The notes beneath the pieces are model-generated. The model searched no databases and was not told the origin of the DNA. It saw nothing but the letters and a program-made list of their open reading frames with translations. Of a DNA stretch of 14,477 nt, positions 1 through 7,112 are shown piece after piece. The stretch comes from Actinomycetota bacterium. Its GTDB lineage: Bacteria > Actinomycetota > Actinomycetes > S36-B12 > UBA5976. Where the stretch lies: assembly GCA_947476765.1 (NCBI GenBank), contig CANJRK010000008.1:1-14477 (forward strand), given 5' to 3'. Every line of letters starts with the position of its first letter. Position 1 is the stretch's first letter. A program made the translations under genes and the position numbers.

Positions 1-346
1 CAGTGGATCGCGCTCGTTTTGATTGTTCAACGTCCAACACTTTAACTTGACCTACAAATTCCAAAGGTAAGCGCGCGCGGCCAGCTCGAAAGTTCAATTC
101 ATCGATTCGAATTACCGGGGCGTTGACCGCCAAACCAACCAATACAGCTGCCATTGTTGCTAACCCGACAAGTAGTCCCAATGCGTTGCCATAAGCCCGG
201 CCATATGCAATGCCAAGTGAGGCTGTCATCACTATTGCAAAAAACCACATGCCAATTGAAGGCCAAAGGCGCTCAGAATAAGCCACTACCTTGCCGTCAA
301 TTCCTTCAGTTGCCAATTGGGTAACTCGTTTCCGCGCTGTAGGCAC
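1..346 (-). CDS. DUF3093 family membrane protein (partial, C-terminus beyond window)
   Basis: Reading the minus strand from a GTG at 346 gives 115 codons that run off the window edge, so the C-terminus is missing. The segment SERLWPSIGMW is the hallmark N-terminal motif of DUF3093. Two hydrophobic stretches follow (about residues 27-45 and 50-70), then APVIRIDELNFRAGRARLPLEFVG and a VKVLDVEQ segment, matching the family pattern of two membrane helices followed by a cytosolic PH-like tail. Function is unknown. A gene of this family lies divergent to dut in many actinobacteria, as here. A stop codon sits directly before the GTG at 346, so that is the most upstream start possible. An in-frame GTG at 286, just before AYSERLWP, is a credible alternative and would match family proteins that begin near the motif. 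No good ribosome binding site distinguishes the two. The family call is firm, the start is not. Confidence 0.85.
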   Translation of the reverse strand, partial: MPTARKRVTQLATEGIDGKVVAYSERLWPSIGMWFFAIVMTASLGIAYGRAYGNALGLLVGLATMAAVLVGLAVNAPVIRIDELNFRAGRARLPLEFVGQVKVLDVEQSKRARST

Positions 347-369
347 CTAAACATCTATTAATTGGCAAC
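309..369. repeat. 10-bp perfect inverted repeat in the divergent DUF3093/thioesterase region
   Basis: GTTGCCAATT at 309-318 is the exact reverse complement of AATTGGCAAC at 360-369, with 41 bases between. The right arm lies just before the -10-like box of the thioesterase gene. The left arm is in the first codons of the DUF3093 gene if that starts at 346, or in its upstream region if it starts at 286. It could be a paired operator for a shared regulator, or chance. Confidence 0.4.
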
Positions 370-371
370 GA

Positions 372-377
372 TACTCT
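372..377 (+). promoter_or_regulatory. -10-like box of the thioesterase-dut-DUF3710 operon
   Basis: TACTCT fits the TANNNT form of an actinobacterial -10 element. The predicted transcription start is about 384-385, which coincides with the in-frame ATG at 385 and would make the transcript leaderless. If so, the protein starts at residue 3 of the longer frame. No convincing -35 element is visible. Confidence 0.45.
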
Positions 378-378
378 A

Positions 379-978
379 ATGAACATGGAACGAATTGGGC
401 GCACAGTTCACCCGTTGACTATTCCCAAAGATGCGCAAACCCCACAGCGCCACATTGATGCGCCTAAGCCAGGCGAGCGACTAGCAAGCCATTACAGCAA
501 TTGTTTTGGTTGCGGCAAAGATCATCCAACAGGCTTACACATACTCATTGAAGCTGGCGAAGGCATGACAACTCGAGCCGTTTTTGAAGTAACAGAACAT
601 CACCAAGGCGCACCTGGAATTTCGCATGGTGGAATATTGTCTCTAGCATTTGATGAATCCTTAGGCGCCACGAATTGGCTGATCCGAGCTTCAGCAGTTA
701 CTGCACACTTAGAAGTCTCATATCGGCTACCCGTACCTGTTGGTACAAAGGTTTACATCGAGGCAACTATGCAAGCGGTGATGGGTCGCAAGATTTGGTC
801 AACTGCTGAAGGCAGATTGAATGCCCCAGATGGTCCATTGGCAGTTGAAGCCGGATCGCTTTACATGCAAGTGCCGATCGATCACTTCATTAAACATGGG
901 CGCGCGGAAGATTTGAAAACTGCGGCACTTGATGAACATGCCAGAACTTATGTCGAAAAACTGGATATTGCACCATGA
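379..978 (+). CDS. PaaI/THEM4-like hotdog-fold acyl-CoA thioesterase
   Basis: The 199-residue protein has the signature of PaaI-type hotdog thioesterases. NCFGCG (41-46) followed by HPTGL is the motif typical of the THEM4-like branch. HQGAPGISHGGILSLAFDESLG (about 75-96) contains the HGG turn and an acidic residue near the start of the central helix, where the active site lies. TAHLEVSYRLPVPVG (108-122) is the conserved strand that follows. Such enzymes hydrolyse acyl-CoA thioesters in the cytosol. The substrate cannot be read from sequence. The stop overlaps the dut start by 4 bases, so the two are probably co-translated, but no metabolic link to dUTP is evident. The start may be the ATG at 379 or the one at 385, the latter matching a predicted leaderless transcript. 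Family call is firm, specificity unknown. Confidence 0.88.
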   Translation: MNMERIGRTVHPLTIPKDAQTPQRHIDAPKPGERLASHYSNCFGCGKDHPTGLHILIEAGEGMTTRAVFEVTEHHQGAPGISHGGILSLAFDESLGATNWLIRASAVTAHLEVSYRLPVPVGTKVYIEATMQAVMGRKIWSTAEGRLNAPDGPLAVEAGSLYMQVPIDHFIKHGRAEDLKTAALDEHARTYVEKLDIAP

Positions 979-1421
979 CCAACATCGAAATCGAATTTAC
1001 GTTGTTACATGAGTTGGCCCAGGCGCCTCAGTACGCACATCCTGGTGATGCGGGGGCCGATCTAGTGTGCGTCGAAGATGTAGTGCTGGCGCCAGGGGAG
1101 CGTGCCCTAGTTGCAACAGGTTTAGCGATTGCGCTTCCAGATGGCTATGTCGGATTAGTGCATCCGCGATCTGGACTTGCCACCAAGCAAGGTATTGGAA
1201 TTGTAAATACGCCAGGAACTATTGATTCTGGTTATCGCGGAGAACTTAAAGTCTGTTTAATCAATCTTGATAGAAAAATGAGCGTGCACCTATCTGCAGG
1301 CAGTCGAATTGCGCAACTAGTTATTCAGGAAGTGATCAACGCAACATTCACCCAGGTTGAAACTTTGAATGATACGGAGCGAAGTGACGGTGGATTCGGT
1401 TCAACAGGAATTTCCTCATGA
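975..1421 (+). CDS. dut: dUTP diphosphatase (dUTPase)
   Basis: Hydrolyses dUTP to dUMP and diphosphate, keeping uracil out of DNA and supplying dUMP for thymidylate synthesis. The enzyme is a cytosolic homotrimer. All five trimeric dUTPase motifs are present in its 148 residues: motif 1 AHPGDAGADL (21-30), motif 2 HPRSGLA (63-69), motif 3 NTPGTIDSGYRGELKV (78-93) with the catalytic Asp at 84, motif 4 GSRIAQLVI (109-117), and motif 5 RSDGGFGSTG (136-145), the mobile C-terminal arm that closes the site. Length is normal for the family. The ATG overlaps the previous stop as ATGA, and its own stop overlaps the DUF3710 start in the same way, so the three genes form one tightly coupled operon. Dut beside DUF3710 and opposite DUF3093 is the usual actinobacterial arrangement. 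Confidence 0.97.
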   Translation: MTNIEIEFTLLHELAQAPQYAHPGDAGADLVCVEDVVLAPGERALVATGLAIALPDGYVGLVHPRSGLATKQGIGIVNTPGTIDSGYRGELKVCLINLDRKMSVHLSAGSRIAQLVIQEVINATFTQVETLNDTERSDGGFGSTGISS

Positions 1422-2029
1422 CACTTGGTCCAGTTGATATCTCGCAGGCCATGGATACTTCTGCAATGTTGAACCTTGGTTCGCTGCTAGTTCCAAATGT
1501 GCCAACCCTTGAAGTTCATCTTGACCTGGATCCACGCTCGGGCAATGGTAAAGCAGTATCACTTCATTTGAATATGTCGATTGCTGAAGTTCAACTATTC
1601 GCCACCGCAACTAGCGAGGACGGTTGGGCTCCGATGCGCGATGCAATTGTCGCGGGTCTGAGAGAACAAAGTGTGGATTGTCAGATCGATATGGGTACAT
1701 TCGGAACTGAGATTCGTGCCGTGATGCCAACTGTTGATTTGGACGGTAACGCGCACGTCCAACCCGTCAGATTCATTGGCATTCGCGGCAGTCGGTGGCT
1801 AATGAGAGTGGTCGTTAGCGGTGACGGTGCACTCACAGATTCTCTGGAGACAGCTGCAGCGGTAACAGAAATTGATCTACTTATTTCGAGATTGGTTGTG
1901 GCCCGTGGTGAAGAGCCGTTAGCACCTGGCGAACGACTTTGGCTACGCAGTCCTGATTCAAATCTGAACGAGTCTCAGGATCAAGGTTCTAATAACGACA
2001 AGTATGGCAACTTTCATATCCAGCTTTAG
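1418..2029 (+). CDS. DUF3710 family protein
   Basis: A soluble 203-residue protein of the actinobacterial DUF3710 family, function unknown. Diagnostic features are GPVDISQ near the start, MLNLGSLLVPNVPTLEVHLDLD (about 17-38), the FGTEIRAVMP segment (about 95-104), VQPVRFIGIRGSRWLMRVVVSG (about 115-136) and the closing VVARGEEPLAPGERLWLR (about 161-178). The last 25 residues are polar and probably disordered. There is no signal peptide or membrane segment. The ATG overlaps the dut stop by 4 bases, so translation is coupled to dut. This pairing with dut recurs across the phylum, but sequence alone does not justify a role in nucleotide metabolism. It is the last gene of its operon; a gap of 67 bases with its own candidate promoter precedes the DUF3159 gene. 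Confidence 0.9.
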   Translation: MTLGPVDISQAMDTSAMLNLGSLLVPNVPTLEVHLDLDPRSGNGKAVSLHLNMSIAEVQLFATATSEDGWAPMRDAIVAGLREQSVDCQIDMGTFGTEIRAVMPTVDLDGNAHVQPVRFIGIRGSRWLMRVVVSGDGALTDSLETAAAVTEIDLLISRLVVARGEEPLAPGERLWLRSPDSNLNESQDQGSNNDKYGNFHIQL

Positions 2030-2050
2030 TTTCGCTTGAACAAACAATAG

Positions 2051-2068
2051 GTAACTACTGGTTACAGT
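2051..2068 (+). promoter_or_regulatory. Candidate promoter region of the DUF3159 gene with a short inverted repeat
   Basis: The gap 2030-2096 contains GTAAC-TACTG-GTTAC (2051-2065), a 5-bp inverted repeat, overlapping TACAGT (2063-2068), which could be a -10 box with a start near 2075. A TTGAAC at 2036-2041 is too far away (21 bases) for a normal -35. No terminator hairpin with a U-run is visible after the DUF3710 gene. Weak prediction. Confidence 0.3.
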
Positions 2069-2096
2069 TAGTACGTGCATACTTGTGGAGCTAGCA

Positions 2097-2759
2097 ATGA
2101 CCGATAACAGCGACGAGCCTGTTGATGAAAGCATTGCTAAAGAAATCAAGGAAGATTCTGAGTTACTAACATCTGCGCTGGGTGGTTGGAGTGGGGTAAT
2201 CGACTCCGGCTTGCCATTTATTGTTTTCACAATCGCTTACTTAGTAACTGATCGGGATTTAGAGACCACACTTTATGCCTCTCTGGGGACGGCTGCGGTC
2301 CTTGCGATACTTCGGTTAGCACGCCGGCAATCCTTGCAACAAGTTTTCTCAGGTTTATTTGGAATCGCTATTGCTGCATTCATCGCTAAACGTACTGGAA
2401 ATGCCGATAACTTTTTCTTGCCCGGTATTCTCACTAACGCTGCTTACGCCGCTGCCTGTCTGATTAGCATCTTGGCAAAACGTCCACTATTAGGTTACGT
2501 AATTGAAGCAATGCGCGGCAATGACACATCTTGGACTAAAGACGCTGCAAAACATAAATTGTTTAGCTCGATTACCTGGCTTTGGACGCTAGTGTTTGGA
2601 ATTCGAGTGGCAATAATGTTTCCGCTCTATTTGATGAGTCAGACCGCTGCATTAGGAACCTTGAAAGTATTGCTTGGATATCCACTTTTCGCACTCGGAA
2701 TTTACCTAACTTATCGATTACTTACTAATGCCAAAGCCAAGGATGTTGAAGTCGCATGA
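2097..2759 (+). CDS. DUF3159 family integral membrane protein
   Basis: Function unknown; DUF3159 is a conserved actinobacterial membrane protein family. The sequence shows an acidic N-terminal tail, then LGGWSGVIDSGLPFIVFTIAYLVT, a basic loop RLARRQSLQQVFSGLFGIAIAAFIAKRTGNADNFFLPGILTNAAYAA that is the family's strongest signature, and further helices ending LTYRLLTN. Five or six membrane segments are likely. ITWLWTLVFGIRVAIMFPLYL is also characteristic. The start is placed at the ATG at 2097 because GGAG at 2087-2090 sits 6 bases ahead of it; a GTG at 2085 is in frame but its own codon overlaps that binding site. The stop overlaps the methyltransferase start as ATGA. In many relatives an OB-fold gene precedes this one and potassium-uptake (Trk) genes follow; neither is present here. 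Confidence 0.9.
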   Translation: MTDNSDEPVDESIAKEIKEDSELLTSALGGWSGVIDSGLPFIVFTIAYLVTDRDLETTLYASLGTAAVLAILRLARRQSLQQVFSGLFGIAIAAFIAKRTGNADNFFLPGILTNAAYAAACLISILAKRPLLGYVIEAMRGNDTSWTKDAAKHKLFSSITWLWTLVFGIRVAIMFPLYLMSQTAALGTLKVLLGYPLFALGIYLTYRLLTNAKAKDVEVA

Positions 2760-3946
2760 GCGAAATTGAAACCGTCAAAGTTGGCCAGATCGTTGAATTA
2801 ACTGTTGACAAAGTGGCTAACGGCGGTTTTTGCATTGCGCGCCACAACGGTCAAGTTGTTTTCCTTCGACATGGCATCCCAGGTGAGCGAGTGCATGCGG
2901 AAATCACCGACATCAGCAAGAAGTTTCTGCGCGCAGATGTGGTCGAAGTTATTGAAGCAAGTCAACATCGTGTTGAGGCACCATGTGCTTATGCAGGAAC
3001 CTGTGGCGGTTGCGACTGGCAACACGTCAGTCTTTCGCATCAGCGAGAGTTAAAGAGTGAAGTGGTGCGTGAACAACTCTCACATCTAGGCGGCATAACT
3101 CACGTTAATGGCAAGCCAATTGCTGAGTTTGAAGTTATCGCACTCTCACCTTCGGAAACTGGTTTACGTTGGCGTACGCGAAATAGGTATGCGCGAATCG
3201 GTGATGTATCGATCGGAATGAAAATGACACGATCGCATACCGTAATTGAAATTGACGATTGCTTAATTGCCGTTGAGGGATCAGTTGCCTTAGCGCAAGA
3301 AAAAAAGCATCTTGGCCGTGGTGATATCAGTACGGCACAGAGTTCAACCGGACAACATGTGGTAGTTGATCAACGTGGTGGGCCGTGGCTCGACGAAACT
3401 GTAGGAGATCGCAGTTGGCGAATCCATGCCGGATCGTTTTGGCAAGTGCATAAAGATGCGCCAAAAGTCTTTGTAGAAACAGTGCGACGATTTGCAAACC
3501 TTAAACCCGGAGATAAAGCACTCGATCTGTATGCCGGCGCAGGACTATTCGCTGCGAGTTTAGCTGCGGACGTTACCGAAAAAGGTGAAATGGTCGCCGT
3601 GGAATCAGTAATTGATTCCATGCGCGATGCCAGGCGTTCTTGCAGCGATCTGCCACAAATGGATTTGATTACGGCAGACGTATCTAAGTGGATAACTCAA
3701 ATTGATGAAGATTTTGAGGTAGTGATTCTGGATCCGCCTCGAGCCGGCGCGGGCCTAGAAGTCATCGCTGAGTTGAATCGAATTACTAAGCGGGCGATTG
3801 TTTATGTGGCTTGCGAACCGAGTGCCTTGGGCCGGGATGCGAAGTATTTGGCAGATGCCGGCTGGTCAATGACTCAACTTGTTGGCTTGGACGCTTTTCC
3901 CATGACTGGGCATGTGGAGTGCATCGCTCTTTTCGAACGGTATTAA
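2756..3946 (+). CDS. TRAM-domain, 4Fe-4S class I SAM-dependent RNA uridine methyltransferase (TrmA/RlmC/RlmD family)
   Basis: Predicted to methylate carbon 5 of a uridine in rRNA or tRNA using S-adenosylmethionine. An N-terminal TRAM RNA-binding domain spans about residues 5-66. The iron-sulfur cluster ligands are C77, C83, C86 (pattern C-x5-C-x2-C) and C169. The Rossmann methyltransferase domain has the SAM-binding loop LDLYAGAG (256-263), the DPPRAG motif (326-331), the catalytic nucleophile C353 in VACEPSALGRD, and the catalytic-base Glu at 388 in GHVEC. At 396 residues it is a normal length with every key residue intact. The substrate is uncertain: actinobacterial members are not assigned securely to the U747/U1939 23S rRNA sites or to tRNA U54. 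The ATG overlaps the DUF3159 stop by 4 bases, so the two are coupled; 78 bases then separate it from acnA. Confidence 0.93.
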   Translation: MSEIETVKVGQIVELTVDKVANGGFCIARHNGQVVFLRHGIPGERVHAEITDISKKFLRADVVEVIEASQHRVEAPCAYAGTCGGCDWQHVSLSHQRELKSEVVREQLSHLGGITHVNGKPIAEFEVIALSPSETGLRWRTRNRYARIGDVSIGMKMTRSHTVIEIDDCLIAVEGSVALAQEKKHLGRGDISTAQSSTGQHVVVDQRGGPWLDETVGDRSWRIHAGSFWQVHKDAPKVFVETVRRFANLKPGDKALDLYAGAGLFAASLAADVTEKGEMVAVESVIDSMRDARRSCSDLPQMDLITADVSKWITQIDEDFEVVILDPPRAGAGLEVIAELNRITKRAIVYVACEPSALGRDAKYLADAGWSMTQLVGLDAFPMTGHVECIALFERY

Positions 3947-3986
3947 CCAAAACTAGGGTGTGCCAAGAACTTAAGCATTTTCCACG

Positions 3987-4020
3987 TATAATTTATCTTG
4001 ACGTCAAGATACTTTAGGAG
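3987..4020 (+). promoter_or_regulatory. acnA promoter (-10) and ribosome binding site
   Basis: A consensus -10 box TATAAT lies at 3987-3992, placing the transcription start near 3999. A ribosome binding site AGGAG (4016-4020) lies 4 bases before the GTG at 4025. The leader is therefore only about 26 bases. No clear -35 element stands at the expected distance, which is common in this phylum and would fit activator dependence. The region also has no terminator for the upstream methyltransferase gene. Confidence 0.7.
3994..4011. promoter_or_regulatory. Perfect 18-bp palindrome, probable repressor operator of acnA
   Basis: TATCTTGACGTCAAGATA is identical to its reverse complement over all 18 bases, centred between 4002 and 4003. 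It begins 2 bases after the TATAAT box and covers the predicted transcription start, a standard site for a dimeric repressor. The regulator is not encoded in the window. I cannot assign the motif to a named regulator; it does not resemble the AcnR operator of Corynebacterium as I remember it. Confidence 0.65.
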
Positions 4021-4024
4021 CCTC

Positions 4025-6688
4025 GTGAGTAGCCTCAACTCATTCAATGCCCAAGCCGAACTAACCGTAGGCGGGGATAAATTCACAATTTTTCGATTGG
4101 ATGCAGTTGCCGGCAGCGAGAGATTGCCATTTACACACAAAGTACTACTCGAGAATCTGTTGCGCACCGAAGATGGCGCCAATGTCACTGCGGATCAAAT
4201 CCGTACGTTAGCCAATTGGGATGCCCAAGCCGAACCAACTGATGAAATTCAATTCACTCCAGCTCGAGTAATCATGCAGGATTTCACTGGCGTACCTTGC
4301 GTAGTTGATTTAGCAACAATGCGGGAAGCATTTACGGAACTAGGTGGCGACCCAAATCGCATCAATCCACTGGCTCCTGCTGAGCTTGTGATTGACCACT
4401 CAGTGATTGCAGATTTCTTTGGCACAAACGCAGCGGCTGATAAAAATGTTGAACTTGAATACGAACGCAATGGTGAGCGCTATAAGTTCCTGCGTTGGGG
4501 TCAAGATGCATTCGATGACTTCAAGGTAGTCCCACCTGGCACTGGCATTGTGCATCAAGTAAACATCGAAGCGTTAGCTCGAGTAGTTATGGTCCGCAAC
4601 GGCATGGCGTATCCCGACAGCTGTGTTGGTACTGATTCGCACACCACCATGGTCAACGGCTTAGGCGTATTGGGCTGGGGAGTAGGCGGTATCGAAGCCG
4701 AGGCAGCGATGCTGGGTCAACCAGTGTCCATGTTGATTCCGCGCGTTGTTGGCTTCAAACTGTTTGGTCAAATGCCAGCAGGCACCACTGCAACGGACTT
4801 AGTTTTAACAATTACCGAGATGCTTCGTAAGCATGGCGTAGTTGGAAAATTCGTCGAGTTCTATGGTGAGGGTGTTACCTCTGTTTCACTTGCAAACCGC
4901 GCCACAATTGGCAACATGAGTCCGGAATATGGCTCAACTGCTGCCATCTTCCCAATTGATGAAGAAACCTTAAATTACTTGCGACTAACTGGCCGTCCAG
5001 ATTCGCAACTAGAACTAGTTAAGGCATATGCCCAAACTCAGGGCTTGTGGCACGATCCAGCGATAGAACCGGTCTATTCCGAATACATAGAACTTGATCT
5101 GGCTTCGGTAACACCTTCTATTGCTGGACCAAAGCGCCCACAAGATCGCGTTGCACTTGCTGATGCCGACACTTCATTTGAATCTGCCGTTAAGACATAC
5201 ACCGAGGATCGCAACAAGAAAGCAGTTGTTAAATCGGCGTCTGGAGATTTCGAAATAGGTCACGGCGCAGTTGTTATTGCGGCAATTACATCTTGCACCA
5301 ACACGTCTAACCCGTCTGTGATGATGGCTGCTGGCTTACTTGCTAAAAAAGCTGTTGAAAAGGGACTTACTCGCAAACCTTGGGTCAAAACCACATTGGC
5401 GCCTGGCTCTCAGGTTGTCACTGACTATTACAACAAATCTGGATTAACTCAGTATCTAGACGCTCTTGGCTTCAATTTAGTTGGTTATGGTTGCACAACT
5501 TGCATTGGTAATTCCGGCCCAGTCGCTCCTGAGATCAGCTCTGCAATTCAAAGTAACGACTTGGCTGCAGTTGCAGTTTTATCAGGAAACCGTAACTTTG
5601 AAGGCCGTATCAATCCAGATGTAAAGATGAATTATTTGGCATCGCCACCACTTGTTGTGGCCTATGCAATAGCTGGCTCAATGGCAATCGATATCCAAAA
5701 TGATTCACTGGGTAACGATAAAGATGGCAATCCTGTTTACTTAAAAGATATATGGCCAAGTGCGCAAGAGGTTGCCGCAGTCATAGATTCTTCAATCGAT
5801 GCCGATATGTTTACCTCGCGATATCGTGACGTGTTCGCTGGTGATGCTCGTTGGCAAAATCTGGAGACACCAACTGGTGCGACATTTGATTGGGATCCAG
5901 AAAGTACTTATGTTCGCAGACCACCATATTTTGAAAACATGCCAGCCCAGCCCGTACCTGTCACGGATGTCACCGGAGCTCGGGTATTAGCAAAGTTAGG
6001 TGACTCAGTAACGACAGATCACATTTCGCCGGCTGGTTCAATTAGAGAAGACAGCCCTGCAGGTAAGTACCTGAAGGAAAACGGCGTTGCTAAAGCTGAT
6101 TTCAATTCATATGGCTCCCGTCGCGGTAACCACGAAGTCATGATCCGTGGCACATTTGCCAACATCCGACTCCGCAATCAATTGCTAGACGATGTTGAAG
6201 GCGGCTTTACCCGAGACTTCACTGTTGACGGCGCCCCACAGTCAACTATTTATGATGCTTCGGTTGCTGCCGGAAAGAAAAAAGTGCCATTGATTATTTT
6301 GGCAGGCAAAGAGTATGGGTCAGGATCATCGCGCGATTGGGCAGCAAAGGGAACGGCCTTACTTGGCGTGAGAGTGGTAATTGCTGAATCATATGAACGC
6401 ATCCACCGTTCGAACTTAATTGGCATGGGAGTCCTGCCACTTCAGTTCCCAATCGGTCAAACTGCGGAATCACTTGGCTTAACTGGAACCGAGACATTTG
6501 ACGTGGCTGGGATCACAGAACTAAATGATGGCAAGACGCCAACTTCAGTTACAGTCACCGCTACGGCAACAGATGGAACGACACAAACCTTCCAGGCTCC
6601 CGTGCGGATTGATACACCAGGTGAAGCAGATTACTTCCGCCATGGTGGCATTTTGCAATACGTTTTGCGATCACTTGTTAAAGCATGA
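4025..6688 (+). CDS. acnA: Aconitate hydratase (aconitase A)
   Basis: Interconverts citrate and isocitrate via cis-aconitate in the TCA cycle; cytosolic, with a 4Fe-4S cluster. The 887-residue protein is a standard AcnA/IRP1-type enzyme. Cluster ligands are C424 (in TSCTNTSNPSVM) and C490 and C493 (in YGCTTCIGNSGP). Upstream are DSHTTMVNGLGVLGWGVGGIEAE and other substrate-site motifs. The C-terminal swivel domain carries SYGSRRGNHEVMIRGTFANIRL and GKEYGSGSSRDWAAKG, holding the substrate-binding Arg and Ser residues. The start is the GTG at 4025, preceded by AGGAG, giving the usual SSLNSF N-terminus. An in-frame TTG at 3998 lies inside the palindrome and lacks a binding site. The stop overlaps a small gene of unknown function by 4 bases. 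Control is probably through the palindrome over its transcription start. Confidence 0.97.
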   Translation: MSSLNSFNAQAELTVGGDKFTIFRLDAVAGSERLPFTHKVLLENLLRTEDGANVTADQIRTLANWDAQAEPTDEIQFTPARVIMQDFTGVPCVVDLATMREAFTELGGDPNRINPLAPAELVIDHSVIADFFGTNAAADKNVELEYERNGERYKFLRWGQDAFDDFKVVPPGTGIVHQVNIEALARVVMVRNGMAYPDSCVGTDSHTTMVNGLGVLGWGVGGIEAEAAMLGQPVSMLIPRVVGFKLFGQMPAGTTATDLVLTITEMLRKHGVVGKFVEFYGEGVTSVSLANRATIGNMSPEYGSTAAIFPIDEETLNYLRLTGRPDSQLELVKAYAQTQGLWHDPAIEPVYSEYIELDLASVTPSIAGPKRPQDRVALADADTSFESAVKTYTEDRNKKAVVKSASGDFEIGHGAVVIAAITSCTNTSNPSVMMAAGLLAKKAVEKGLTRKPWVKTTLAPGSQVVTDYYNKSGLTQYLDALGFNLVGYGCTTCIGNSGPVAPEISSAIQSNDLAAVAVLSGNRNFEGRINPDVKMNYLASPPLVVAYAIAGSMAIDIQNDSLGNDKDGNPVYLKDIWPSAQEVAAVIDSSIDADMFTSRYRDVFAGDARWQNLETPTGATFDWDPESTYVRRPPYFENMPAQPVPVTDVTGARVLAKLGDSVTTDHISPAGSIREDSPAGKYLKENGVAKADFNSYGSRRGNHEVMIRGTFANIRLRNQLLDDVEGGFTRDFTVDGAPQSTIYDASVAAGKKKVPLIILAGKEYGSGSSRDWAAKGTALLGVRVVIAESYERIHRSNLIGMGVLPLQFPIGQTAESLGLTGTETFDVAGITELNDGKTPTSVTVTATATDGTTQTFQAPVRIDTPGEADYFRHGGILQYVLRSLVKA

Positions 6689-7023
6689 GTAGTTGGCCCA
6701 GTGATTTAGTTCCAGCTGGCGCTACTGGCTGGGAAAGTAAGGCAACCGCTTGGCTACTAGATCGGTGCCCTTCGGAATTTCGCACTTACGAAATATTCAA
6801 GACGCAACCAGCTGCGTTGGGATACGTCGCACAGTTTCAGTTGGAGCATCAAGTTGAAGCAATTCGCGATGCCTATCGCAACGCGCGCACTACAACGAAT
6901 TTGAAGCCGGAAGTTCTAACCGAATTACTCGCAACACTCGAGCATGAAGGTGCCCGCTTAGCCTTGGAATTAGTGCAAGCATCTGCGGTAATTGAAGCCT
7001 TAATAACGGCAAAAACCATCTGA
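6685..7023 (+). CDS. Small conserved-looking protein of unknown function, coupled to acnA
   Basis: A 112-residue soluble protein that I do not recognise as a named family. The first part, WPSDL...GWESKATAWLLDRCPSEFRTYEIFKTQPAALGYVAQFQLEHQVEAIRDAYRNAR, looks like several amphipathic helices, and the rest (LKPEVLTELLATLEHEGARLALELVQASAVIEALI) is also helical. It has no signal peptide, no membrane segment and a single Cys, so a metal-binding role is not suggested. The overall pattern resembles conserved hypothetical proteins I associate with actinobacteria, but I cannot confirm this. The ATG overlaps the acnA stop as ATGA, so its translation is coupled to aconitase and it shares the acnA promoter. 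That supports a real gene and perhaps a related role. It is followed by 89 bases before dxs. Confidence 0.75.
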   Translation: MSSWPSDLVPAGATGWESKATAWLLDRCPSEFRTYEIFKTQPAALGYVAQFQLEHQVEAIRDAYRNARTTTNLKPEVLTELLATLEHEGARLALELVQASAVIEALITAKTI

Positions 7024-7112
7024 TTCCCGTAAGTTTAAACATCTGGTATCGGGCAGGTTCACTGCTTCGTCATTAGACTTAGTGGGATTACTGATTCGAT
7101 AGGGGTGTGGCT
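7024..7112 (+). promoter_or_regulatory. Gap upstream of dxs with candidate promoter and ribosome binding site
   Basis: AGGGG at 7101-7105 is 7 bases before the ATG at 7113 and supports that start. Two weak promoter readings exist: TAGACT (7074-7079) as a -10 box, or TTAGAC (7073-7078) as a -35 with TTCGAT (7095-7100) as a -10, which would begin transcription at the GTG at 7107. I see no TPP-riboswitch core motif and no U-tailed hairpin. Confidence 0.35.

Noticed and set aside
3998..4024. Extending aconitase to the in-frame TTG at 3998
   Set aside because: The TTG lies inside the palindrome at the predicted transcription start; GTG at 4025 has AGGAG ahead of it and gives the usual N-terminus.
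7033..7040. GTTTAAAC palindrome after the small acnA partner gene
   Set aside because: Only 8 bases, symmetry does not extend, and no U-run follows, so neither a terminator nor an operator is supported.
7024..7112. Possible TPP riboswitch before dxs, since Dxs uses thiamine diphosphate
   Set aside because: The conserved thi-box motifs are absent and the gap is too short and unstructured.
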